From Flavilitoribacter nigricans DSM 23189 = NBRC 102662 (GTDB taxonomy: Bacteria > Bacteroidota > Bacteroidia > Chitinophagales > Saprospiraceae), in NCBI RefSeq assembly GCF_002646595.1, contig NZ_PDUD01000039.1, positions 62,001-126,000 of the forward strand: 64,000 nt of DNA, in the 5' to 3' direction. The notes below the pieces were generated by a model. It was not told where the DNA came from. It ran no database searches and saw only the letters and a program-made list of their open reading frames with translations. Both the position numbers and the translations under genes were made by a program. This document shows positions 34,410 through 43,515 of this stretch, piece after piece; the stretch's first letter is position 1; each line of letters begins with the position of its first letter.

Positions 34410-34820
34410 TCAGTTTGCTTCCACATATTTTTTGAAATTTTCGAGTATGGATTGCCACCCGGCTTTCTGCATCTCTATCGGATTTTCCTGCTCCGGGTCG
34501 AATGTTATAACTACCTCCGTTTGATCTCCCAGCTTATTAAACTTGACGTTCGCTTCCCTGCCACCAAAACTGTAGGTAAATGCTTCGCCTTCCGTGATAT
34601 CTGAGTAAATGCCTTCAAAGTCAAACCCAAAGCTACCATCTTTGGCTTCCATTCGAGCGAAATACTTCCCACCGACCCTCATGTCGTTCGAAGCAGAGGG
34701 ACAATGCCAGGAAGGGTCCGCAAAGTTCCATTTGGTGATGTGCTCCGGACTGGTGTAGTAATTCCAGACTTTTTGGGGATCAGCCTGGAGGGTAGTTGAT
34801 ACGACGATCTTTTCTTTCAT
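34410..34820 (-). CDS. SRPBCC (AHSA1-like) family protein
   Basis: A 136-residue START/AHSA1-fold protein started at ATG 34820 (MKEKIVVSTTLQADPQKVW). The classic VWNYYTSPEHITKWNFADPSW and GWQSILENFKKYVEA motifs mark the Activator of Hsp90 ATPase homologue 1-like family, which binds hydrophobic ligands in a deep pocket. The open frame extends 26 codons upstream into spacer DNA. It is the upstream gene of a pair with the DUF1905 gene. Confidence 0.85.
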   Translation of the reverse strand: MKEKIVVSTTLQADPQKVWNYYTSPEHITKWNFADPSWHCPSASNDMRVGGKYFARMEAKDGSFGFDFEGIYSDITEGEAFTYSFGGREANVKFNKLGDQTEVVITFDPEQENPIEMQKAGWQSILENFKKYVEAN

Positions 34821-34976
34821 TTTTTGATTTGATTTTAATGATTTTCTTGAATTACTGCCAACGGTATCCGGTATGGATAGCGGCAGATTGCCCGGCACTC
34901 TTCGGTCAAACGGTTATGCTCTTTGCATGATCCATAAACCTTGATCACCGGCAATATTTCTAAGATATACAACCAG

Positions 34977-36074
34977 CTAATTGCGATAGCAGTAATTTAT
35001 ATCATCCGAATTACTCTCTACAATATCCAATTTATTATCATTGTTTAGATCGGTAAGAATGATATCATAAGTAAACAGGCCTTCATCCCTCAGAAGGATT
35101 TGCTTCCAGGAAACTCCATGATCAAAATTCAAAAAGACCTTGTTCGGTTCTCCGGCATTGGCTACTACGATATCAATACTTCCATTTCCATCCAGATCCC
35201 CAAAGTCCAGGGAGTACGAATTATCGGAAAAACTATCGAATATTATCTTTCTTTCGTAGTTCATTTCTTTATTACCAAAGTATATACAATTAGGTTCCTG
35301 AATGTTGGCGGTAATGATGTCCGGATAGCCATCCTGATCGATATCCGCTACCCCTACTGACCTCGTTTCATCTTTTCCGGTGCCAAAAGGGATTTTTTCA
35401 TTGAAGTTCAGTTCACCATCATTCAGGTAGATGAAATTTTGTTGCCCATCCCGGTTAGCTAATATTAAGTCTGGCAGACCATCGTTATTCATATCAGCAA
35501 CGTCTACATCGATAGTCGAGTCCTCTTTCGTTCCGAATTTTACAGTTTGGTTGAATTCTCCTTTTCCGTTATTTAAACAAATTTCGTTTTCTCGGCCACG
35601 GTTGGTAATCAGAATATCCATATCTCCATCAGCATCAATATCGATCGTTTTTAGGTTCCGGGTTGGGGAATATGGCTCGCCAAAATTACCCGAGCGAATA
35701 AAATTCCCCGCTCCGTCATTTAAATAAATTGCGTTTGGGGCCATGTCATTACCAACGGCCACATCCAGATCCCCGTCGCCGTCAAAATCGGCTAGTTCTG
35801 TTGCGTAACTGGTCTCCGCAATGTTATCGAGTAACTTCGCCACCGTGAATATTCCATAACCATTATTGATGAATACCTTATTGAATTCGGGCCAATGCCT
35901 CCCGTTGGCTACTACTATATCTATATCTCCATCGTTATCGATGTCTCCGGCACTTACTGAGGCGGATTTATCTTTATCGGTTCCCAGCACCAATCTGGAA
36001 TTCGATAGAAATTGAACCTCCTGGCTGCTAAGCAAAGTGGGTAGCCATAAAAAAGAAAATATCAGATGCTTCAT
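34977..36074 (-). CDS. Secreted FG-GAP/VCBS repeat protein
   Basis: A 365-residue protein starting at ATG 36074, with a signal peptide (about 1-18, LLSSQ). The rest is seven calcium-binding repeats of the DxDxDGxxD type (DIDNDGDIDIVVANG, DFDGDGDLDVAVGND and so on), spaced about 48 residues, forming a complete beta-propeller. There is no sorting domain or anchor. Such integrin-like propellers bind ligands or matrices outside the cell. The frame is open 33 codons upstream, in the palindromic spacer. Confidence 0.83.
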   Translation of the reverse strand: MKHLIFSFLWLPTLLSSQEVQFLSNSRLVLGTDKDKSASVSAGDIDNDGDIDIVVANGRHWPEFNKVFINNGYGIFTVAKLLDNIAETSYATELADFDGDGDLDVAVGNDMAPNAIYLNDGAGNFIRSGNFGEPYSPTRNLKTIDIDADGDMDILITNRGRENEICLNNGKGEFNQTVKFGTKEDSTIDVDVADMNNDGLPDLILANRDGQQNFIYLNDGELNFNEKIPFGTGKDETRSVGVADIDQDGYPDIITANIQEPNCIYFGNKEMNYERKIIFDSFSDNSYSLDFGDLDGNGSIDIVVANAGEPNKVFLNFDHGVSWKQILLRDEGLFTYDIILTDLNNDNKLDIVESNSDDINYCYRN

Positions 36075-36197
36075 GGTTTTGTTTTTGGTGTATTGATGCA
36101 ATGTATGTGGCGTGGCGAGCTTTTGCCCGACATGATACTCATGTACATTATTACTCACCAGCTTTTGTCGCAAGCAGCTATATGCACAGTAAACCTT

Positions 36198-37232
36198 TTA
36201 GAAAGCATGATCATCAGTACGTTGCGGTAAGGCGTACTCTAATTTTTCCTTAAAGTCTTTTGGTTGGTCTATATGCAGTCCAATTTTTCGGAACTTCTTC
36301 CTGCTTCCGTATAGCCCCCTTAATTCATTATCACTATTCAAATGGATAATGACGTTGTGACTTTCTAATTCTCCCAATGGCGATAGTTTATGGTTCAGTT
36401 TGTCCTTTTCTAATGGCTTCCTCGAAAGTTCAATAGTGTCGATATCCGGGAAAGGAATTTCTGTTTCACTTAAAATGCCATATCTTAGTATCAGGCTATG
36501 CTGCGTTATGGATATGGGTCTTTTTGACAGGGATTTGGCAAATCCCAGGAATTGAATCGCGGTGTAGATACTTAGTCCGGAAAGTATCCAGGCTACCACT
36601 ACATTCCATCTTTCCAGCAACAGGTGAAGCGCAAAAGTCTCCATGGCTATAATAAAGATCAAAGCTCCAAACAAAGCGGGCGTTCCACTTCTTTTATGAT
36701 ACGAAAATTCATTCTCCTGCAATTCTCTTCCCTTCCAATTGATAAATCCATAATAAATGACCGCTACTTCGGTGGCAAATGGCCAGGCCAGCTGTTTGGG
36801 TAAGAGTTGGTGACAGGTATTTTTTAGGGTGCTATAAAAGTCCGGTGCGTTTCCTCTTTGATCTTTGAATGTTTTGATGGCCTTGCGGACTTTTACCACT
36901 ACCAGGATTAAAATTAAAACCTCAATAACTGGTAGAGTCCAGGTTTTAAAAAGTTCTAAATAAACCTGATCCTCAACGGGCAAAAAATACGTACCTATCA
37001 GCAACCCAACCACCATCATTGGCACTACGGTCGTATTGGGTATACTACTTTTGCGAATGAGCAGATAGTAAACTAATGGAACCGTAATAAGTAAGTCTAT
37101 GCTAATGGCAAGCCCTAGATTACCGCCTTGGTTTAAAAGAGGAGATTTCATCAATACGATCAAAAGTCCAAATAGACTCAACGGAGCCAGGAGATTGACC
37201 ACATTTCTGTTAATAGTAATTGCTTTCTTCAT
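36198..37232 (-). CDS. Hypothetical polytopic membrane protein with C-terminal PH-like domain
   Basis: A 344-residue protein starting at ATG 37232. The first half has about four hydrophobic helices, two more lie near 185-230, and the C-terminus has a basic SITQHSLILRYGILSETEIPF strand set similar to membrane-linked PH domains. No enzymatic motif is seen. It stands alone, with a GC-rich palindrome (37263-37297) directly upstream of its start. Confidence 0.58.
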   Translation of the reverse strand: MKKAITINRNVVNLLAPLSLFGLLIVLMKSPLLNQGGNLGLAISIDLLITVPLVYYLLIRKSSIPNTTVVPMMVVGLLIGTYFLPVEDQVYLELFKTWTLPVIEVLILILVVVKVRKAIKTFKDQRGNAPDFYSTLKNTCHQLLPKQLAWPFATEVAVIYYGFINWKGRELQENEFSYHKRSGTPALFGALIFIIAMETFALHLLLERWNVVVAWILSGLSIYTAIQFLGFAKSLSKRPISITQHSLILRYGILSETEIPFPDIDTIELSRKPLEKDKLNHKLSPLGELESHNVIIHLNSDNELRGLYGSRKKFRKIGLHIDQPKDFKEKLEYALPQRTDDHAF

Positions 37233-37262
37233 ATGGTTTTTATTCAATTCGTAATGTATGCC

Positions 37263-37297
37263 TATCCGGCGGGGTTGCGCTTAGCAGCGCCGGTATA
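37263..37297. repeat. Compact intergenic hairpin
   Basis: TATCCGGCG (37263-37271) pairs with CGCCGGTATA (37288-37297) with one bulged base, and GCGC/GCGC closes the loop. A second perfect stem, TTTGGT/ACCAAA, lies about 20 bases to the right. The hairpin sits between two minus-strand membrane protein genes, in a 132-base spacer. Confidence 0.55.
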
Positions 37298-37363
37298 AAG
37301 TCAGCGTTTCGTTTGGTCTAATACCAAAATAAACCGAACCGTTTTTGCAAAGAGCAGGCAGGA

Positions 37364-37843
37364 TCAGGAGGCAAGTTTGTTATACTTTTTCATCAACAGT
37401 TTTATTTTTTTAAAAAGTAAGGTGATCCAGTACGCCATTAAGATTAGAATAGTTCCAATTCCAATCCCATAACTTAAATACCAAAACCACTTCATTGCGA
37501 TCTGTCCGCCCTGAAAAGTTTCTTTTTCGGAAAATGAAAATGAAAGATTACCTGCAAGTAGATACGATATTGGGACCCAAAGCACTCCCAATATGATGAG
37601 CAGCTTCAGCAAGCTGGCCAGAACTACATTTAGCTTTTTTGTAGGTTTTCTCAGTTCCTTGATCCCCCAGTATATGGTTAGCGGAAGTGCCACCATTCCA
37701 GCCCAGGTGATGAAAGTGCCCAAAGGGATCTTTCCCGCCTTGTCCAAAGCAATGGTCAATAAAGAAGAGCCTGTTACCAAAATACTAATTGTAATTATTG
37801 ACACGATCAGCGAACTTAAAAAAAATATTTCTCTCCTACTCAT
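37364..37843 (-). CDS. Hypothetical four-helix membrane protein
   Basis: A 159-residue protein from ATG 37843 with four predicted helices (about 7-32, 42-58, 73-95 and 116-143) and a very basic tail (FKKIKLLMKKYNKLAS). The frame is open 16 codons further upstream, in spacer DNA. No family is recognised. The positive tail predicts a cytoplasmic C-terminus. Confidence 0.55.
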   Translation of the reverse strand: MSRREIFFLSSLIVSIITISILVTGSSLLTIALDKAGKIPLGTFITWAGMVALPLTIYWGIKELRKPTKKLNVVLASLLKLLIILGVLWVPISYLLAGNLSFSFSEKETFQGGQIAMKWFWYLSYGIGIGTILILMAYWITLLFKKIKLLMKKYNKLAS

Positions 37844-37954
37844 ATCCTGACTGTTGTCAACCCAAAGGAATGTCTGCGCCCCCGATCTCAATGTTTATCT
37901 CCGGGACAGGATGGAGCCCAAAGCTTTCAACGCTACTATATCGATGGCCCAGCC

Positions 37955-38497
37955 TCAACGGTGCTGAACAGAGATCGAATTGTTTAAAGAGCTGATCCTC
38001 TCTTGGCAATACCTATATCCATCCCAGTACACAATCCTTGTAAGGTATCCCTTTGTAACTATATGAGGAAAATTAACGGTCACTTTCTTTGATTGCATTA
38101 GGCCGAAAGTTTGATAACTTTTGGGGCTTTCAATATCAATAAAATAATCAAAGTATAATGAATTCACCGGTCGATTCCACCTTATGCTTTCAAATTTAAA
38201 CTTCTGATTTACTTCCGAGACGATTAACAATCTTCCATATCCTCCAAAGATGGATCTTTGAATGATCATGATCTCTTCCTCTCCGTCGTTATTTATATCA
38301 AACTTCAGATAGAAGGGCAGGCGATTTTGCTCTTTAGTGAAATCAATAATTCTTTGACTATACTCATCCAGGCTCGGCGTTCGATAAAATGGATATTTCC
38401 AATTCAAAATCCATGTCAGCCGTTTTGGCAGGATCAACTTCTTTCCCACTATTTTAGTTTCTTCATTCCCCTGCATAATCGGTTTCTTTCTTTTCAT
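37955..38497 (-). CDS. Hypothetical protein
   Basis: A 180-residue soluble protein; ATG 38497 is chosen over the TTG nine bases upstream. It has a basic N-terminus, a FDINNDGEEEIMIIQ segment near 75 that looks like a single FG-GAP-type Asp-rich loop, and aromatic-rich strands after it. No named family. The spacer before it holds the sequence resembling 13637-13671. Confidence 0.55.
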   Translation of the reverse strand: MKRKKPIMQGNEETKIVGKKLILPKRLTWILNWKYPFYRTPSLDEYSQRIIDFTKEQNRLPFYLKFDINNDGEEEIMIIQRSIFGGYGRLLIVSEVNQKFKFESIRWNRPVNSLYFDYFIDIESPKSYQTFGLMQSKKVTVNFPHIVTKGYLTRIVYWDGYRYCQERISSLNNSISVQHR

Positions 38498-38638
38498 TGC
38501 CCACAACCTTGCGCCGACAATCGGCTGAAGTACTGCGGAGGGCGGGTCACTATTAGAGTGTTGGTCATCTTCTTATAATTGCAGGAAGCGTTCGGATAAG
38601 CATTAAAAAATCCCCGAACATACCCCTTTGATTTTAAA

Positions 38639-39232
38639 TCATTTCAAATGCTCCGTGCAATTGTAGCAGACTATTTTATGATGTCTATCTTCGTCAATTT
38701 CAAAAATACTAATACTGGTATTCTGTAATCCTCCCACTGACTTTATTTCAGTGTGGCTTTTACCCGTAATTACCGCAACCAGCGCTTGTCCTATTCCACT
38801 ATGACAAACCAACAGCACCGAATCATTCTGATGTTGGTGTATCACCTCGCGCAGAAAACCTGCGGCCCTCTTGTACACTTCTTCCATGGTTTCGCCCCCT
38901 TTGGGCTCAGCAAAAATTGCTTTTTGATCTTTGGTATCTCCTCTGAGTTCACTCTTTTTTCTTCCTTGCAATTCACCCAGGTTTCGTTCTCTGAGGCTTT
39001 CAACAAATTCCACCTTAGTGTTGGGATGATATTGAGCAATTTCTTTTGCAGTATCAGCGGCTCGATCCAAATCGCTGGAATAAATAAAATCAATCTGTTC
39101 ACTTTGCAGTCTTAAAGCCACCTTTTTTGCCTGTTCAACTCCCTTGGCAGAAAGTTTGCCATGCAAATGCCCTTGCAGAATACCCGCTACGTTTTCTTCG
39201 GTTTGACCGTGCCTTGTTATGATGAGCTTCAT
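38639..39232 (-). CDS. Histidine phosphatase family protein (phosphoglycerate mutase-like)
   Basis: A 197-residue phosphatase. ITRHGQTEEN (5-14) holds the phospho-accepting His8 and Arg7; the second conserved Arg is in DLDRAADTA near 57, and the second His is in VCHSGIGQAL near 147. The family covers cofactor-dependent mutases, alpha-ribazole phosphatases and broad phosphatases; the exact substrate is unclear. It is the last minus-strand gene before the plus-strand regulator and faces it across a 174-base divergent gap. Confidence 0.87.
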   Translation of the reverse strand: MKLIITRHGQTEENVAGILQGHLHGKLSAKGVEQAKKVALRLQSEQIDFIYSSDLDRAADTAKEIAQYHPNTKVEFVESLRERNLGELQGRKKSELRGDTKDQKAIFAEPKGGETMEEVYKRAAGFLREVIHQHQNDSVLLVCHSGIGQALVAVITGKSHTEIKSVGGLQNTSISIFEIDEDRHHKIVCYNCTEHLK

Positions 39233-39255
39233 GGTGGAGAAGATAAGAATTAAAG

Positions 39256-39314
39256 TCTATATACTGAGGTAGAATTGGTTTGATAAATCTAAACCAATTT
39301 AAGTACAGTATAGA
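39256..39314. promoter_or_regulatory. Large symmetrical dyad in the divergent gap
   Basis: AATTGGTTT (39273-39281) and AAACCAATT (39291-39299) are perfect inverted repeats around a 9-base centre. Six bases further out on each side lie TCTATATACTG (39256-39266) and CAGTATAGA (39306-39314), again complementary apart from a 2-base insertion. The dyad sits between the divergent phosphatase and sensor genes, so it could be a two-site operator or a stem-loop that insulates them. Alternatively it is one more cassette-type palindrome at the end of the left array. Confidence 0.6.
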
Positions 39315-39364
39315 TACGCCCGGACAATAGAGCTATGTCTTTATGCTGAAGTCTTCAAGTGTAT

Positions 39365-39372
39365 TAAATTTG
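39365..39372 (+). promoter_or_regulatory. Candidate -7 element of the sensor gene
   Basis: TAAATTTG fits the Bacteroidota consensus TAnnTTTG exactly and lies 34 bases before the ATG at 39407. A clear -33 TTTG is not visible at the expected distance. Confidence 0.5.
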
Positions 39373-39406
39373 CAAAAACAAGATCTATCTGAACAGTAGG
39401 TGTTGC

Positions 39407-42400
39407 ATGAGACCCAATAGCGATAAAGATAAAAAGATCCGTTGCCGCCCTGTAAAATGGTGGCTTTCCATCCTATTGCTTTTGCTGCTCCAACGGCCAT
39501 TCGCCCAGGTCCAGACTCCGGGCATCTCCATCAAAAAATTCGACGCTGCGGACGGTCTCGACTTCGCCGGCTTCAAAGCCCTAACCAAAGACAGTCTCGG
39601 TATCCTCTGGCTCCTCGGAGAAGATCAACGCAGCTTCGGCGACCTCCGGGGCTTTCAAATGGGTATGTTTGACGGCGTGCGGTTTCAAAGTCGGCCACTG
39701 GATACTTTGGAGGGGCTTTCGAACTATTTTGAAATACCGAATATCTACGATTGGGGGGCGAACAGACTATTGATAGGTTCAAGCTCCGGGGACCACCTTT
39801 ATTATTATGATATTGGACAAAAAAAGGTGGTAGAAATCCTGTACCAATCAAAACCGCTGACCGGTTTGAGAAGGGGGCAGGTTTGGCGGGGTAGGTATTA
39901 CTTTATTTTCGAAAATCAAGGCGTCCCCACCCTAGCCGTCCTGGAAGGCACCCAGGTAAAACTGCTTTTTAGCGCCGAAAAACTGGAGGACTCAATTTAC
40001 CTGTACCCAGTTGAAAAAGGCATCTGGACCTGTGCCTCCCTGGGGCTTACCTTATTTGACTTTTCCGGCAACATCTTAGCCAATAAGCCTTTCTCCCAAT
40101 CATTGGGACTATTCTACGCGAACCAACAAACGGCCAGGGGCATCGAGTTTTTGCCCCTGAATGCACCACCGTTTTATCTGGATACGCAAAGCCGTGAGTT
40201 TAAACCTTTACCCCATCCGGAGCTGGATAAACCGGGACTTGCTTCTAGCGTTTTTAAGGATCAACACGGCAATCTGTTGTACATTTTTGCCCACCCCTAC
40301 AATTTGAAACACGCTTACCTGTTGACCAAGGAAGGAACCCTTTTCGACCTCTCCGCCGTCAGCGAGACCATCCCGCAGGTTTCCAATATTTATGGCGATG
40401 ATTTCCTGCAGTCCTTCTGGGTAGTCAACGGTTTCAATTTGTATAAGGTGCAGTTGAGCGGCACTTCGGTTGCGCAGTATTTACTGACCTCCGGGATGCG
40501 GAAAATCCGCTTGGGCAGTGACGGGAAGCTCTACGCCAGCACAGAAACCGGCGGCACCTTCGTGTCGGAACTAAACCGGCAGTTGGCGTTCAGATCGCTG
40601 GACCAAAACGTGTTTGTCCGGCACTTCGAGATCGACGACAACGGTGATGTTTTCACCAATTCCGATCGGATATTTAAACACGTCCGAAAAGGGGTGGAAC
40701 AGGAGATCAGCCTTTTCAATTTTCCTTACGATATTGTACCGATCAGTGATTCGCTGCTGCTTGCCTCTTCCGCCAGCGGTGCCGAGATCATCAGCAAATA
40801 CCCCCTGAGTTCTGAACTTTTGTCCGGCATCCGTTTCGAGTCCACGCACCAGATCGTCCCTACCGGCGGATCGGGCGTTTTTGTGGGCTACAAGGACGGC
40901 GCCGCCGCTTTTGACCTGACCAGCCGGCAGACCCGCAAGGTCTTTACCGGCGAGGCCATAACCTCCATGCTGCGGGAAAACTCCGACACCTGGTGGTTTG
41001 GTAGCTACGAGGGCCGGCTCTACCGCCATTCGTCCGCTGAAACGGACACCATGCTGCAAGTTGGAACGCCCATCGTCAGCATTACGAAGGACGGGAACGA
41101 GCGGCTCTGGCTGGGCACGTTCAATGGCGTATATGTTTACGAAATAGAGCGGGAAAATTTATTCAAAATTGATGACCAGTTATTGACGCATACCGAGTGC
41201 AACCGGCTTTCCGCTTTTTATGATGCGAAGTTTAACCGCATGCTGATCGGTACCGTCAGAGGGTTGAACGTCATTGATATTGACCAGGTGAACCTGAGCC
41301 GGAAGCAATTGCGATTGCATCTTTCGTTTCTCCATTATTTCAATACGAACACGGGGAAAACGGATACGCTCGAACTTAAAAACACCACGGACCACAGCCT
41401 TCAACTGGATGCCTATCACCGCAATGTAACGGTTGGCTTTGCGCCGGGTATCGGCAATGAGGATGCCTGCCAGTATTATTATGCCCTCCTACCCTCCGAC
41501 CGTGACCTGCCCCAAAACATCGAGTGGCGCAGCAACGGCAGCAATGCTGAGATCTCGCTCACCAACCTCGAAAGTGGCGCCTATCACCTGCTGATCATGG
41601 CCAAAACGGATTACTCCGAAATGGAATCGAACCCGTTGACAATCCATATTGTAGTAGCCGATTATTTCTACAACCGATGGTGGTTCTATCTGCTCGTAAT
41701 GGCAGTACTGGCCGGCGGCGTGCTGTGGTGGCAAAGGCGTCTGCGCACCGAAAACATCCGCCTCGAAAACGAGGTGGAAAAGCGCACCGTCGAACTGCGG
41801 CGGGACAAAGAAACCATCCAGCGGCAGGCGGAGGAACTGACGCAACTGGATGAGATGAAGACCCGGTTCTACAACAATATCTCTCACGAATTAAAGACGC
41901 CCTTATCGCTCATCGTCGCACCGCTGGAAAGCATCGAACGGGGGAATTATATTACCGACAAAAAGGGAAATGAATTTCTGAATTTAATCAGCAAGAATGC
42001 CTCGCTGCTACAGGAAAGAGTGGAAGAGTTGCTGGAACTTTCCCGCCTGGAACACCGGAAAATATCCGTTCATAACAATCCCGTCGATCTGGCTGATTTT
42101 GTAGAAAACAATTGCAGGATATTCCAACAGAGCGCAGAACAAAGCGGTATTGTCTTAAACATCAGTATAAAAACGGCATACGAACAGTTGATCTTCGATG
42201 AAAAAAAGGTGGGGAAGATCATCCATAACCTCATCGCCAATGCGCTGAAATATTGCCCACGGGGCAGTCAGGTCAATGTACTGGTCGAGGCCTCTCCTAC
42301 CCTGCTCCGCCTGATCGTGGCGGACGACGGTCCCGGTATCCCCGTCGAGCACCAGTCCCGGATCTTTGAGAAATTTTACCAGGTGCCGGGCGACAAGCAG

Positions 42401-43324
42401 AGCAATCCCGGTAGCGGCATCGGTCTGAGTATCGTCAAGGAATATGTGGATCTGATGGGCGGCACGGTAGAATTACAGTCAGCGGAAGATACGGGGACAA
42501 AATTTGAGATCAGCATCCCGGCCGGCGAAGCGCCTGTGTCGCCAAAAGAAGAAATGGCCGTCCCCGCACTGGAGCCCGTTATGTTAGCGAAAGAAGAAAA
42601 AGCCCATCTCCTGGTGGTGGAAGACAACGAAGACCTGCGCCAATTCCTGTCCATGCTGTTGTCCGAACGCTTTCATCTGACATTGGCGGCAAACGGGCTG
42701 GAAGCCACCCGCCTCCTCGAAAACGGACTTCCCGCCGATCTCATTCTCTCCGATATCATGATGCCCGAAATGGACGGCATGGCGCTGCTCGATCGTGTGA
42801 AGCGAGATGAAACGCTGCGCAAACTGCCCTTCATCTTCCTTACCGCCAAGCAGAACGAGGTAAGCAAGCTCTCCGCCCTGCGCCTCGGTGTGGACGACTA
42901 CCTGACCAAGCCCTTTTCCGAGCGGGAACTGCTCGTCCGCATTCAGCGACTGCTGCAAAACTATGGCATCCGAAAGGCGGCACTGGCCGAATCGGGACCC
43001 GAACCAATCGCCATCGCCGCCGATAGCGAGCAGGTTTTCGCTCTCCAAAGTTTCGTACAGGAGAAGCTGACGGACCCCACCTTCAGTGTAGCGATGATCG
43101 CCGAAAAAATGAACATGAGCGCCCGTAACCTCCAGCGTTTCATGCAACGGGAGGTGGGCATGTCGCCCAAGGAGTTTATCATGGAGGTGCAGATGCACCT
43201 GCTCCGGGAATTGCGTAATGAGAACCAGGAACTCTCCTTGCGTGACCTCGCCGGCCAGGTGGGGTACTCCGACCATAAATACATGTCAAGGATGTTTTTT
43301 GAAAGGTTTGGCTATCGGTTGTAG
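39407..43324 (+). CDS. Propeller-type hybrid two-component sensor/regulator
   Basis: A 1305-residue hybrid system in one chain. A signal sequence (about 15-34) precedes a long periplasmic beta-propeller and a Y_Y_Y-like domain (to about 750). One transmembrane helix (757-776) and a coiled linker lead to HisKA (His827 in ISHELKTPLS), HATPase (NLIANALKYCP; GSGIGLSIVKE near 1010), a receiver with Asp1116 (LSDIMMPEMDG), and an AraC-type DNA-binding end. The layout is that of the HTCS sensors that detect glycan fragments, but no Sus genes are nearby. The AraC domain stops at ERFGYRL, slightly short of the usual SPSEYR tail. The next genes downstream are the likely targets. Confidence 0.9.
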   Translation: MRPNSDKDKKIRCRPVKWWLSILLLLLLQRPFAQVQTPGISIKKFDAADGLDFAGFKALTKDSLGILWLLGEDQRSFGDLRGFQMGMFDGVRFQSRPLDTLEGLSNYFEIPNIYDWGANRLLIGSSSGDHLYYYDIGQKKVVEILYQSKPLTGLRRGQVWRGRYYFIFENQGVPTLAVLEGTQVKLLFSAEKLEDSIYLYPVEKGIWTCASLGLTLFDFSGNILANKPFSQSLGLFYANQQTARGIEFLPLNAPPFYLDTQSREFKPLPHPELDKPGLASSVFKDQHGNLLYIFAHPYNLKHAYLLTKEGTLFDLSAVSETIPQVSNIYGDDFLQSFWVVNGFNLYKVQLSGTSVAQYLLTSGMRKIRLGSDGKLYASTETGGTFVSELNRQLAFRSLDQNVFVRHFEIDDNGDVFTNSDRIFKHVRKGVEQEISLFNFPYDIVPISDSLLLASSASGAEIISKYPLSSELLSGIRFESTHQIVPTGGSGVFVGYKDGAAAFDLTSRQTRKVFTGEAITSMLRENSDTWWFGSYEGRLYRHSSAETDTMLQVGTPIVSITKDGNERLWLGTFNGVYVYEIERENLFKIDDQLLTHTECNRLSAFYDAKFNRMLIGTVRGLNVIDIDQVNLSRKQLRLHLSFLHYFNTNTGKTDTLELKNTTDHSLQLDAYHRNVTVGFAPGIGNEDACQYYYALLPSDRDLPQNIEWRSNGSNAEISLTNLESGAYHLLIMAKTDYSEMESNPLTIHIVVADYFYNRWWFYLLVMAVLAGGVLWWQRRLRTENIRLENEVEKRTVELRRDKETIQRQAEELTQLDEMKTRFYNNISHELKTPLSLIVAPLESIERGNYITDKKGNEFLNLISKNASLLQERVEELLELSRLEHRKISVHNNPVDLADFVENNCRIFQQSAEQSGIVLNISIKTAYEQLIFDEKKVGKIIHNLIANALKYCPRGSQVNVLVEASPTLLRLIVADDGPGIPVEHQSRIFEKFYQVPGDKQSNPGSGIGLSIVKEYVDLMGGTVELQSAEDTGTKFEISIPAGEAPVSPKEEMAVPALEPVMLAKEEKAHLLVVEDNEDLRQFLSMLLSERFHLTLAANGLEATRLLENGLPADLILSDIMMPEMDGMALLDRVKRDETLRKLPFIFLTAKQNEVSKLSALRLGVDDYLTKPFSERELLVRIQRLLQNYGIRKAALAESGPEPIAIAADSEQVFALQSFVQEKLTDPTFSVAMIAEKMNMSARNLQRFMQREVGMSPKEFIMEVQMHLLRELRNENQELSLRDLAGQVGYSDHKYMSRMFFERFGYRL

Positions 43325-43362
43325 CACACAATACTTACTGACATCCAAGACATTAATCTCAA

Positions 43363-43393
43363 CTGTCCGATTTTTCACCTCATCTGTCCGATT
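43363..43393 (+). promoter_or_regulatory. Tandem CTGTCCGATT boxes 21 bp apart
   Basis: CTGTCCGATT occurs at 43363-43372 and again at 43384-43393, a start-to-start distance of 21 bp, two helical turns. This spacing is what AraC-type dimers use on direct half-sites. The boxes lie about 41 bases upstream of a TAnnTTTG promoter element and just past the AraC-ending regulator gene, so they are good candidates for its own binding site. Confidence 0.65.
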
Positions 43394-43433
43394 CTTCGAC
43401 CGCCTGAATTCGACTTTCCCGGTAGCCGGCCGG

Positions 43434-43441
43434 TATCTTTG
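43434..43441 (+). promoter_or_regulatory. Candidate -7 element of the S74 gene cluster
   Basis: TATCTTTG matches TAnnTTTG. It is 75 bases before ATG 43516. No -33 TTTG is present upstream, as expected for a promoter that needs an activator bound at the tandem boxes. Confidence 0.55.
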
Positions 43442-43515
43442 TTTTGACTCGTAAAACGACCAGTTCCCCCCACCCCAAAACACTCTGTTCATCGCTACTT
43501 TACCAAACTTTTAGC

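Noticed and set aside
36075-36173. N-terminal extension of the FG-GAP protein
   Set aside because: The extra 33 codons come from spacer DNA and would hide a good signal peptide that starts at 36074.
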